DNA from: a virus
DNA: 39,205 bases
Virus record (IMG/VR): IMGVR_UViG_3300021363_000011
Location: 1-39,205 of that record
Reading direction: 5' to 3' (one strand)
Position numbers and translations under genes: made by a program. Of the stretch, positions 32,345 to 38,567 are shown piece by piece. Below the pieces are notes generated by a model. That model saw nothing but the letters and a program-made list of their open reading frames with translations, was not told where the DNA came from and searched no databases. Within the stretch, counting starts at the first letter, position 1. The number at the start of each line of letters is the position of its first letter.

Positions 32345-32551
32345 ATGAGCGACGAGGACACCCAGCAAGTAGCAGTCCGATTCCCCACCCACCTACTCGA
32401 AGCAATGGACGCCCGAGCAGCCGCCACCGGCCGATCCCGCCACGCCTGGATCATCCAAGCCATCAGCTACATCCTCACCGAACTACCCGCCGGAGCAACC
32501 ACCGAACAACGCCGCAACGCCCGCGCCGCATGGGACGACCAACAGCTCTAA
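32345..32551 (+). CDS. ribbon-helix-helix DNA-binding protein
   Basis: A 68-residue protein. The RHH pattern QQVAVRFPTHLLEAMDARAA, then TGRSRHAWIIQAISYIL, has the basic strand followed by two helices of CopG/Arc-type regulators. It is transcribed divergently from the type IV-B operon and next to two sets of palindromes, so it is a candidate repressor of csf1-cysH or a partition-type DNA binder. Confidence 0.82.
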   Translation: MSDEDTQQVAVRFPTHLLEAMDARAAATGRSRHAWIIQAISYILTELPAGATTEQRRNARAAWDDQQL

Positions 32552-32565
32552 CCCGCCACCGTCCC

Positions 32566-32649
32566 GTGATATCACCCTCTGATATCACCGGACGGTTTGA
32601 TATCACTTCCGGCCGCGAAAGTGATATCACCGACGGCCGGTGATATCAC
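32566..32649. repeat. five GTGATATCAC palindromes
   Basis: TGATATCAC occurs at 32567, 32580, 32598, 32622 and 32641. Three copies are the full 10-bp palindrome GTGATATCAC. A perfect inverted repeat CCGGCCG / CGGCCGG (32609 and 32634) flanks the fourth. The block fills the space between two convergent genes and the last copy contains the stop of the HTH gene. Protein-binding iterons are likely; they may bind the RHH protein or mark a replication or partition site. Confidence 0.75.
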
Positions 32650-33599
32650 CCCTGCTCAGCGCCGACAGCCCTCAACGTCCGCCCCACCACAGCCCAACGC
32701 TCCGGCGTCATCTCCACCCCCATATCCCGCAACGCCGACCTCAACACCTCAGCGATCACCGACGCCTGCCCCTCAGCGACCCTCACCAAACGCTCAGCCA
32801 CCCCGGCATCGATCGCGGCCTTAGAACACGCGACCAGATGTTTCCGCTCCAGCAGATAGACGCGGAGCCACCCCAACACCTCCGACTCGGCGACGACGAC
32901 GGAGGATGTGACGTCGGACCAGACTTGCTGGTTCAGCTCCGGGAGGCCCGTGTTTTCGGCGATCCGTGCTCGGACAGGTTCCGTGATACCGGAGAGGTCC
33001 CATGCCTGGATGCGTTCCTGGAGCCAGCGGACGATGCCGGCGGAGCGGCGAACTTCTTCGAGGAGGGCTTCCTCTGGGGTGATGGTGGGGAGGTCGATTT
33101 GGTAGAAGAGGGCTTGGCGTCGGCGGTCTTGTACGAGGTCGAGCATGCGGAGGGTGGCGGCGTGTTTGCGGCTGTTGGTGTTGCTGCCGTGGTGTTTGGA
33201 GCAGTGGCCGTAGCCGGGGTGGTCGGTTTTGTGGCCGGCTGGTAGGTGGCAGGTGCGGTTTTGGGTGCGGTATCCGCATGTTCCGGGGAGGGGTTTTATG
33301 TCGGGGTGTTCGGGTTTGTAGTTTCGTAGGGGTTGTGTTGGTTGTTCGTTTGCGAGTCTTTCCGTGAGTGTGTGGTCATCGGTGATCATTTGGTGTCGTG
33401 TGTTTACGGGGTGGTCGGTGAGGGTTTCGAGGTGTTGGGCGAGGTTGTGGAGGCGGTGTAGGTATCGGGGGCGGGGGTGGACGTCGCCGAGGTAGGTGCT
33501 GAGTGTTTGGGGGGAGATGCCGGTGGTGGTGGCGAGGTCGCGCCAGGACAGTCCTGATTGTTCGCGTATCCACAGCACCAGGTCGGAGGTGGTTGTCAT
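32646..33599 (-). CDS. HTH protein with small-terminase-like C-terminal region
   Basis: A 317-residue protein. Residues 1-60 are an XRE-like helix-turn-helix (LVLWIREQSGLSWRDLATTT, ISPQTLSTYLGDV). Residues ~95-125 carry a Cys/His motif (GTCGYRTQNRTCHLPAGH then YGHCSKHH). From ~165 the sequence EEVRRSAGIVRWLQERIQAW, ERKHLVACSKAAIDAGVAER and VRVAEGQASVIAEVLRSAL resembles actinophage small terminase or terminase-associated proteins. It may recognise the packaging site or regulate genes. Codon composition is uneven: the N-terminal half is unusually A/C-rich. Confidence 0.62.
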   Translation of the reverse strand: MTTTSDLVLWIREQSGLSWRDLATTTGISPQTLSTYLGDVHPRPRYLHRLHNLAQHLETLTDHPVNTRHQMITDDHTLTERLANEQPTQPLRNYKPEHPDIKPLPGTCGYRTQNRTCHLPAGHKTDHPGYGHCSKHHGSNTNSRKHAATLRMLDLVQDRRRQALFYQIDLPTITPEEALLEEVRRSAGIVRWLQERIQAWDLSGITEPVRARIAENTGLPELNQQVWSDVTSSVVVAESEVLGWLRVYLLERKHLVACSKAAIDAGVAERLVRVAEGQASVIAEVLRSALRDMGVEMTPERWAVVGRTLRAVGAEQG

Positions 33600-34189
33600 G
33601 GGTGTTGCTCCTGGTTGGGGACGTGTTCTCGCAAAGCCGCCGCTATGGCGCGGGCAACGGCGACCGATGCGGCATGATCCATTTCGACCCAGCCGCCCAC
33701 GTCCCACAACACCCGCCTGATCAATTCGAGCGTGACGTCGTCGGTGGTGTCCACCCGGACGATGCTCGCCACACGGTCGGCGCCCGGGTCGGTGATCTCG
33801 GCGAGCCGGCGACGGGCAGCCGTGGCTTCGTGCACAGCGACCGTCAGCCCATCGATCTCGTCGTTGGAGCGGATGAACCGGATGTCGATGCCGAGCATTA
33901 CGGCGATCTTCGCCGCGTTCGGTCTGGGCAAACGCACGATCGCGGCCTGATGCGGCTTCAACACCGGGTTCACCTCGCCCAGGTCGACATCGAACCCGGC
34001 CGACCGGCCGTCCTGGTCGGGGGATGCGGCGCGACGGGCAGCCGTGGCCTCGTGCACAGCGACCGCCAGGTCGTGCTCGGTACGTTCCAGCTCGGCCTGT
34101 AGTTCACCGTGCGTCCAGTCGTCATACGGTGAAGCGTCGCCGTCGTCGTAGGGCGCTTCGAAGGTCGAGTCGTAGTAGTCGTAAGTCAT
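33596..34189 (-). CDS. hypothetical protein with internal duplication
   Basis: A 197-residue acidic protein starting YDYYDSTFEAPYDDGDASPY. The segment AVHEATAARR occurs twice (~residues 42 and 116), and the DNA of both is nearly identical, so part of the gene duplicated recently. The middle has IRFIRSNDEIDGL. Not recognised. ATGA overlaps on both sides. Confidence 0.65.
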   Translation of the reverse strand: MTYDYYDSTFEAPYDDGDASPYDDWTHGELQAELERTEHDLAVAVHEATAARRAASPDQDGRSAGFDVDLGEVNPVLKPHQAAIVRLPRPNAAKIAVMLGIDIRFIRSNDEIDGLTVAVHEATAARRRLAEITDPGADRVASIVRVDTTDDVTLELIRRVLWDVGGWVEMDHAASVAVARAIAAALREHVPNQEQHP

Positions 34190-35025
34190 GCGGCACCGTC
34201 CGTGGTGTCGAGGTCGAGGGGTGAGAACAAGTGGTCGCCGCCGAGTGGGCGGTTGGACCACAGCACCTCTGTGCGGTTGGCCCACGTGCCGCCCTGCCCG
34301 GTGAAGGAGGCCATCTCGTGGCGGTGCCAGCCGGCGTAAAGGTCCCGGTCGTACAGGTCGGACGGGTACCCGGACAGGACCACTGCCGCCCGGGCCGCCC
34401 GCAATGCCGCAGCGAGGTCGCGGTGTTCGGTGTCGGTGCGCATCTCGTGCCGGTAGACGTTGTCATTCGCCCGCGTCGACCCCAGATACGGGGGGTCGAC
34501 GTACAGCAGCACATCTGGTGAGGCGCCGTAGCGGTCGATGATCTCCAGGGCGGGGCGGCATTCCAGGCTGACATGGTGCAGACGTTCCACGGCCGGGGCC
34601 ATGCGGTCGATGTAGCCGGTCAGGTAGGCCGGCATCGGGAAACCCCCGCCGGGCTGGATGTAGTGCCGCCACCCGGTCCGCCGTAAGCTGCCGCTGCGCC
34701 CTTGGGTGAGTTTCACCCACACCTGTCGGGCCAACTCCACGTCACTGGCAGCGCCTAGATCGCTCGCGTCGTGTTCAGCGCGGGAATGCGGTGTGAGAGC
34801 GCACACCCGAATCAACTCGGCTGGCTGCTCACGCAGAACCCGCCAGAATGTGACTACCGCGTGGTCTAGATCGTTGACCGTCTCCATCGTGCTGAGCGGC
34901 TTGGCCAGCAGCACCGCGAGCGACCCCGCGAACGGCTCAACGTAGTGGCTGTGCGCGGGCAGCAGTCCGGCGATCGCCGGACCGAGGGTGATCTTCCCGC
35001 CGTGGTACGGCATCGGCGGCTTCAC
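34186..35025 (-). CDS. DNA adenine methyltransferase (Dam/D12 class)
   Basis: A 279-residue protein. The start MPYHGGKITLG preceded by GTG-VKPP, motif I YVEPFAGSLAVLLAKP (~35), NDLDHAVVTFWRVLREQ and the catalytic DPPYLGS motif (~195) identify the D12 class N6-adenine methyltransferases. It probably protects phage DNA from restriction. GTG 35025 is taken because it overlaps the previous stop (GTGA); ATG 35013 is an alternative. It lacks an accompanying endonuclease, so it is an orphan methylase. Confidence 0.9.
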   Translation of the reverse strand: MKPPMPYHGGKITLGPAIAGLLPAHSHYVEPFAGSLAVLLAKPLSTMETVNDLDHAVVTFWRVLREQPAELIRVCALTPHSRAEHDASDLGAASDVELARQVWVKLTQGRSGSLRRTGWRHYIQPGGGFPMPAYLTGYIDRMAPAVERLHHVSLECRPALEIIDRYGASPDVLLYVDPPYLGSTRANDNVYRHEMRTDTEHRDLAAALRAARAAVVLSGYPSDLYDRDLYAGWHRHEMASFTGQGGTWANRTEVLWSNRPLGGDHLFSPLDLDTTDGAA

Positions 35026-35075
35026 GCGGCGTCCAAAGATGCGGCGCCAGCGAACATATCGGCGACCGTCAGCAT
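35022..35075 (-). CDS. 17-residue ORF resembling a methylase N-terminus
   Basis: The peptide MLTVADMFAGAASLDAA resembles the SAM-binding beginning of DNA cytosine methylases (F-A-G-x-x-S). It overlaps both neighbours by a few bases, so it can couple translation of the adenine methylase to the gene before. It may be a relic of a former second methylase, or only a coupling ORF. Confidence 0.4.
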   Translation of the reverse strand: MLTVADMFAGAASLDAA

Positions 35076-35305
35076 GGGGGCTCCGTGTCGAATAGGGCGT
35101 CCTGGTCGGGGGACACGGCAGGCGTGTCGGTGCGGTACGTGTCGAGCGCGCCGTCGGTCCGGGCTGATCCCCACGGGTGCAGGTCGGCGCATGGGCACGG
35201 CTGCCGGCAGGTGCAGTAGTCGCCGGGGTCCCCGCACATCGCGCAATGCGCGGTGCGCGCATACCAGGTCGCGGCGTCGGCGACGCTCATCTGCGGAGGC
35301 TTCAC
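35069..35305 (-). CDS. small Cys-rich protein
   Basis: A 78-residue protein from GTG 35305 (GTGA overlap); ATG 35289 is an alternative. The stretch TAHCAMCGDPGDYCTCRQPC with a following C-A-D-L-H is a zinc-binding cluster. The C-terminal half is acidic. Not recognised beyond this. Confidence 0.65.
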   Translation of the reverse strand: MKPPQMSVADAATWYARTAHCAMCGDPGDYCTCRQPCPCADLHPWGSARTDGALDTYRTDTPAVSPDQDALFDTEPPC

Positions 35306-35628
35306 GTCGTCGGCTCCGCGTAGCTCCACGTCACGCTCGGACCCGTTTCTTCAAACCGAGTGACGATCGGAGCGTCACGGCGAGGAGGCTGGCCGCCTTC
35401 CCATTCGCCCTGATAGCTATCCTCAACATGGCAACACTCCAGCCACGGCAACACCCAACACGTCGCCTGTGGCACGGACGGGTGCTCGTGGTCGTCGTCC
35501 CAGGTCTCACACCCACAGTTGGGGTAGTTGCGGCAATCCGCCGTCTGGTCCCCGTCACAATGGAACGACACGTTGAACGAGTCCTCCGCCCACGTGTGCC
35601 AGACGACGCGATGCACAGCGACAGTCAT
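35302..35628 (-). CDS. hypothetical protein with Cys/His cluster
   Basis: A 108-residue protein. The sequence SFHCDGDQTADCRNYPNCGC, then a Glu/Asp/His stretch and ATCWVLPWLECCHVEDSY, suggests metal binding. It is a type seen in several actinophages, with unknown role. It overlaps the upstream gene by ATGA. Confidence 0.65.
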   Translation of the reverse strand: MTVAVHRVVWHTWAEDSFNVSFHCDGDQTADCRNYPNCGCETWDDDHEHPSVPQATCWVLPWLECCHVEDSYQGEWEGGQPPRRDAPIVTRFEETGPSVTWSYAEPTT

Positions 35629-36137
35629 AGCCCCAGCCCCTCCGCGTCCTGTCGGATAGCCGCTACGGACGCGGCATACCGGGCGACCGTAGACGGCCCG
35701 TCAACCTCGGTCTCCGTGAGATGCGCCCATCTGTCGGCTGAATCATGCGGCATGCCGTCGTACATGGCCTCATACACGCCACCCACCAGCAACTCGCACG
35801 GCACGTTAAACCATGAAGTGGCGCCGACCAGACTTGCGGCGTCCCTGATAGCCGACGCGTGCATCTCACACCCGAGCGACCACGACCCGTTGACCGCGCG
35901 CCGAACCGCCGCGACAAGCCCCCCCCAGTGGTCTATCGCATCATAAACGACATAGCGGCGGAGGTCCTCGTAGAACTGGGCACTATCTCGGAGACGGTCC
36001 ACCTCGGCGCACAAGTCGTACACCAGCCGATGCGGCTTATCTCGCCACGTGTGGGCGAGCGGCCCGACACCGTTCACAGCATGACGGTACCCGTCCACCG
36101 ATCCCACCTCCGGGGTCAGGGTCAGCTTCTTCACCAT
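35625..36137 (-). CDS. hypothetical protein
   Basis: A 170-residue protein from ATG 36137. Mostly helical (DLCAEVDRLRDSAQFYEDLR, then AIDHWGGLVAAVRRAVNGS). No family recognised. Both ends overlap neighbours. Confidence 0.65.
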   Translation of the reverse strand: MVKKLTLTPEVGSVDGYRHAVNGVGPLAHTWRDKPHRLVYDLCAEVDRLRDSAQFYEDLRRYVVYDAIDHWGGLVAAVRRAVNGSWSLGCEMHASAIRDAASLVGATSWFNVPCELLVGGVYEAMYDGMPHDSADRWAHLTETEVDGPSTVARYAASVAAIRQDAEGLGL

Positions 36138-36433
36138 GCCGCAGCCGTTCCTGCCGCCGGAGACTGGCGCCAATACCTGACCGGGCGGCGATCCACCACC
36201 GACCGCAGATAATCCGACGTCGCCGTGTGCTGCCGCAACGGAACAAACCCGGGAGGCACCATCCCGACCAGGGACACGTATTGCATTGCGTGGTCGGACA
36301 GCGACGCCCGCATAACACGCAGCGCCCCCACCGGGTTGTAAAACGACCGCAGCTGCCGGTACAGGTGCAACACGGCCGCTTTGTCCTCGGCGGTCGGTTC
36401 GAACCGACGGGCCTCTTGTACTGCTGTTTCCAT
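36131..36433 (-). CDS. hypothetical protein behind conserved promoter
   Basis: A 100-residue protein from ATG 36433, about 40 nt downstream of promoter copy 6, with GGAGAACC ahead. It is helical in the middle (DKAAVLHLYRQLRSFYNPVG) and has no recognised motif. It leads the gene run that includes the methylase and the HTH protein. Confidence 0.65.
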   Translation of the reverse strand: METAVQEARRFEPTAEDKAAVLHLYRQLRSFYNPVGALRVMRASLSDHAMQYVSLVGMVPPGFVPLRQHTATSDYLRSVVDRRPVRYWRQSPAAGTAAAW

Positions 36434-36472
36434 GTCCAGGTTCTCCGATCTGGCTGGTCTGCCTACCATCCC

Positions 36473-36500
36473 ACTATACGCTACCCGGTCGGGTAGTCAA
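36473..36500 (-). promoter_or_regulatory. promoter, conserved phage family (copy 6)
   Basis: -35 TTGACT, 16-nt spacer, -10 TATAGT, then GTAGGCAGAC and ATCGGAGA. The -35 overlaps the stop of the MazG-like gene. The spacer contains CTACCC/GGGTAG-type symmetry not seen in the other copies, perhaps an extra operator. Confidence 0.8.
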
Positions 36501-36796
36501 TCTCTGTCCCCGCGTCCCGTGTCCCGGATCGTTTTACGTCGGATGCAGTCCTCGACCGTCACACCGAGCTGGCGGGCCAGCACGGCGGTAGCGAGCACCA
36601 CATCCGCTATTTCGTCTTCCACGTACTGATGCGGGAGACGCCGGGCGACCGCTTCTTGCAGTTCCCGCGCTTCATCAGTGATGCGTTCGGCACGTGCCAT
36701 GCCTTTGTCCAGCGCCCGGTAAACGAGCCCACGCGCTGCCAAGTAGCCGGTCAGCATACCGTCTATCCCGGTCACCCAGGATACGGTCTCGCTCAT
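36497..36796 (-). CDS. MazG-like nucleotide pyrophosphohydrolase
   Basis: A 99-residue protein of single-domain MazG size. The helical pattern RITDEARELQEAVARRLP, then YVEDEIADVVLATAVLARQL with E-D-E-I-A-D metal ligands and IRRKTIRDTGRGD at the end, is the MazG/NTP-PPase fold. It would hydrolyse (d)NTPs to monophosphates, shaping nucleotide pools or alarmones in infection. Confidence 0.8.
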   Translation of the reverse strand: MSETVSWVTGIDGMLTGYLAARGLVYRALDKGMARAERITDEARELQEAVARRLPHQYVEDEIADVVLATAVLARQLGVTVEDCIRRKTIRDTGRGDRD

Positions 36797-36951
36797 TTTG
36801 CTCCTGCCCTTTTATGCGTTTTGTATGATGCGGCTACTTTCGCGAGCAGCCACGAGAGGTACGCGTCGTCGTGGAACCGGGATCGACAATGATCTTTCGT
36901 CCGATGACACGTCCCATTATGGCCGGGCCGTTTCAGGCATAGCTCCCGTAC
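36793..36951 (-). CDS. possible small Cys/His protein without clear start
   Basis: A frame of 52 codons ends in ATGA overlap with the MazG-like gene and reads RELCLKRPGHNGTCHRTKDH, then C-RSRFHDDAYLSWLLAK, a gene-like Cys/His pattern. No ATG, GTG or TTG lies between it and the upstream in-frame stop. A GTG start exists only in another frame (36967 region, GTGA overlap with the gene before), joined across a run of five G. A frameshift, sequence error or decayed gene would explain it. Confidence 0.45.
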   Translation of the reverse strand, partial: VRELCLKRPGHNGTCHRTKDHCRSRFHDDAYLSWLLAKVAASYKTHKRAGAK

Positions 36952-36966
36952 CCCCGTGTTGTGGTA

Positions 36967-37242
36967 TCACCGTGATTCCATGTGCTCCGTCTCCACCTGG
37001 AACCGACCGCAGTTGGGTGAGTCGCCCTCCCAGCAGCGGCATCGAGGAAGAGTAGCCCGGTAGACCGATCGCTTCCCGTTGACTCGACGGATCTCGTGCT
37101 CTCCGACGATCTCCCAGCGCTCTACCGTCCCGTCATGAGCGAGGTAAGTCGTTAGCGTGACCGTGCCGTACCGATACCGGGTCGTCTGCGACGTCGCTGA
37201 GGGGTCGAGGGGACTGGGCCACGGGTAAGTCATGTTGTTCAT
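36967..37242 (-). CDS. hypothetical protein behind conserved promoter
   Basis: A 91-residue protein from ATG 37242, downstream of promoter copy 3. It is beta-rich (YRYGTVTLTTYLAHDGTVER) and ends with a Cys/His group (PRCRCWEGDSPNCGRFQVET). Not recognised. Confidence 0.65.
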   Translation of the reverse strand: MNNMTYPWPSPLDPSATSQTTRYRYGTVTLTTYLAHDGTVERWEIVGEHEIRRVNGKRSVYRATLPRCRCWEGDSPNCGRFQVETEHMESR

Positions 37243-37270
37243 ACTTTCGTTTGCCTGCCTGACACCCTCA

Positions 37271-37298
37271 ACGATACACCCCACGGGCGGCACGTCAA
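37271..37298 (-). promoter_or_regulatory. promoter, conserved phage family (copy 3)
   Basis: -35 TTGACG, 16-nt spacer, -10 TATCGT, then GTGTCAGGCAGGC. The spacer is identical to copy 1 (TGCCGCCCGTGGGGTG). It drives the leftward small-gene operon. Confidence 0.85.
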
Positions 37299-37336
37299 GT
37301 GACGAGTGACGCGGTCATGCAGCAGACGTACCTGGA

Positions 37337-37364
37337 GTCGCGGATACGTCGCCTCCGCGCTGGC
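37337..37364 (-). repeat. solo CRISPR-like hairpin repeat (copy P)
   Basis: Minus-strand stem GCGGA, loop GGCGACGTA, stem TCCGC (perfect), then GAC. It stands between the 13-bp hairpin at 37379 and promoter copy 3, over 11 kb from cas12m. It is closest to array copy N. About 38 nt of unique sequence separate it from the promoter, enough for one spacer. Confidence 0.72.
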
Positions 37365-37378
37365 CTACCGTAAATGCG

Positions 37379-37412
37379 GGCCGCCCCTGTCCAGGCAGAG
37401 ACAGGGGCGGCC
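37379..37412. terminator. 13-bp perfect hairpin between divergent operons
   Basis: GGCCGCCCCTGTC and GACAGGGGCGGCC pair perfectly around an 8-nt loop. It lies between the leftward operon (promoter copy 3) and the rightward one (copy 4). A strong bidirectional terminator or insulator is likely, or a structured small RNA. There is no gene I accept in 37243-37563. Confidence 0.75.
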
Positions 37413-37496
37413 TTACGAGACGGTGCTCTAGCCGGATCGGAGGTACGGCGAGCTGCTGCCTCACCACCCACTCTACATGATCATGACCGCCACCGC

Positions 37497-37524
37497 TTGA
37501 CATGCCAACGGCGGAGAGTAAAGT
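37497..37524 (+). promoter_or_regulatory. promoter, conserved phage family (copy 4)
   Basis: -35 TTGACA, 16-nt spacer, -10 TAAAGT, GGGTCAGGCAGAC, then ATCGGAGAA-type ribosome site. Identical to copy 2 for about 56 nt. It drives the rightward operon from 37564. Confidence 0.87.
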
Positions 37525-37563
37525 GGGTGGGGTCAGGCAGACACACGGATCGGAGAAACGAAG

Positions 37564-37632
37564 ATGGACCAGGCCACTACAACGCGTCGATCCACGGAGC
37601 GCGACGAGCGCGCTATGGAGATCGAATCATGA
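37564..37632 (+). CDS. 22-residue first ORF of rightward operon
   Basis: ATG 37564 follows GGAGAAACGAAG; the peptide begins MDQATTTRRSTERDE and is charged throughout. Its TGA overlaps the next ATG (ATGA). The strong promoter and ribosome site suggest it is translated, perhaps to couple the next gene. Confidence 0.5.
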   Translation: MDQATTTRRSTERDERAMEIES

Positions 37633-37766
37633 AGCAGCAACCTCCTGTGCCGGCGAAGCGCCCGCAAGGACAAATCAACCGCACGTCCAGAGCTCGGCAG
37701 GAATGGCGTGCCGCCCGCACAGCCGCAGAACGAAACCGACGCGCCGACAACAAGAGGGGTAAGTAA
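37629..37766 (+). CDS. 45-residue basic protein
   Basis: A small Arg/Lys/Gln-rich protein (MKQQPPVPAKRPQGQINR, then ARQEWRAARTAAERNRR). Such composition suits nucleic-acid binding. Start and stop overlap neighbours (ATGA; TAATG). Not recognised. Confidence 0.55.
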   Translation: MKQQPPVPAKRPQGQINRTSRARQEWRAARTAAERNRRADNKRGK

Positions 37767-38032
37767 TGGCCACCGACGTCCCGGCCCCCGCGCCGCTGTC
37801 CTACCGCATTACCAGCTATTGGCAGCGCAAACGCGGGTCGACGGGCCTGACGCAATGCACCTCAAAACGTCTGAACGCGATCGACGTGCTCAACTGGGTG
37901 CTCCATGATCTGCCTGAGGAAGCCATCGGGATCGGGGAAGAGGATGAAACCGGGTGGATCACGGTGCGTCTGCACCTGCCCTCGGTCAATGTCGTATCCC
38001 CGCCGCCGCGTAGCGCTGCCGGAGGGTTCTGA
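37766..38032 (+). CDS. hypothetical protein
   Basis: An 88-residue protein in overlaps TAATG and TGATG. It opens with a Pro/Ala region and RITSYWQRKRGSTGLTQ, and has an acidic centre (DLPEEAIGIGEEDETGW). No family recognised. Confidence 0.6.
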   Translation: MATDVPAPAPLSYRITSYWQRKRGSTGLTQCTSKRLNAIDVLNWVLHDLPEEAIGIGEEDETGWITVRLHLPSVNVVSPPPRSAAGGF

Positions 38033-38163
38033 TGACGGTGGTCACGGTAGTGACTACGGTCGGGGTAGCTGTGGCGGGGGCGTTGATGGTGGTCGGGGCG
38101 TGGTGGTCGGGGCGTCGTCGGGATCTGGGCCGGGATGAGTTCCCGTTGTGGCCGCGCGACTAA
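38032..38163 (+). CDS. 43-residue single-pass membrane protein
   Basis: The hydrophobic N-terminal half (VVTVVTTVGVAVAGALMVVG) is followed by WWSGRRRDLGRDEFPLWPRD. The basic residues after the helix suggest an N-out, C-in orientation. Start overlaps the previous stop (TGATG). Function unknown. Confidence 0.6.
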   Translation: MTVVTVVTTVGVAVAGALMVVGAWWSGRRRDLGRDEFPLWPRD

Positions 38164-38169
38164 GCCCAC

Positions 38170-38197
38170 TTGACGTCACTCCTGTGGAGTGTATAGT
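38170..38197 (+). promoter_or_regulatory. promoter, conserved phage family (copy 5)
   Basis: -35 TTGACG, 16-nt spacer, -10 TATAGT, then GCGTCAGGCAGAC and ATCGGAGAA. It begins 6 nt past the previous stop and drives the 109-residue gene. Confidence 0.85.
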
Positions 38198-38237
38198 CAT
38201 GGGCGTCAGGCAGACACGGAAGCATCGGAGAACCCCA

Positions 38238-38567
38238 ATGAGCGACACATACGTTCGCACAGCAGACGGCCTTATGGCCGCAGTCCAGAACGGCCCGCAC
38301 CACGCCATCGGTGTCGTGCGGGCCGTCGCGCCTCACGCCCCGATTGAGCAGGTCAACGCTCTCATCGAGTACGTGGCCGACATGATCGCCCGCGCCGCGC
38401 TATGGCAGGACGACCCGACTTACGCCCGGGACGTGCTCACCGACCCCGGCGACTGGTTCGGCTCACCTGACGACGAGGCCGACCGGGCGTTACGCGACGC
38501 GTACGACGCGGTCGACGCGTTCCTGGCCGCCATCCAGAACGCCGAGCACCGAGGAGAGACCGCATGA
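38238..38567 (+). CDS. hypothetical protein behind conserved promoter
   Basis: A 109-residue helical protein from ATG 38238. Segments IEQVNALIEYVADMIARAAL and ADRALRDAYDAVDAFLAAIQ are amphipathic helices. Strong promoter and ribosome site indicate high expression. Not recognised. Confidence 0.65.
   Translation: MSDTYVRTADGLMAAVQNGPHHAIGVVRAVAPHAPIEQVNALIEYVADMIARAALWQDDPTYARDVLTDPGDWFGSPDDEADRALRDAYDAVDAFLAAIQNAEHRGETA

Noticed and set aside
32640-33245. Long plus-strand frames opposite the HTH gene
   Set aside because: Shadow frames of a GC-rich gene; the minus-strand frame has HTH and Cys/His motifs and proper overlaps.
35022-35305. Frameshifted full cytosine methylase
   Set aside because: Only the first ~15 residues resemble a methylase; no further methylase motifs are found in the other frames before the adenine methylase begins.
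19182-37364. Plus-strand orientation for the hairpin repeats
   Set aside because: On the plus strand some copies can pair GCCxx with xxGGC at the outer ends, but loop size and pairing are less regular. The minus-strand fold gives a constant 5-bp stem and 9-nt loop in nearly all copies, matches cas12m orientation, and turns several pairs into allowed G-U.
37315-37503. 62-residue minus-strand reading frame
   Set aside because: It spans the solo repeat and the 13-bp hairpin and has no ribosome site.
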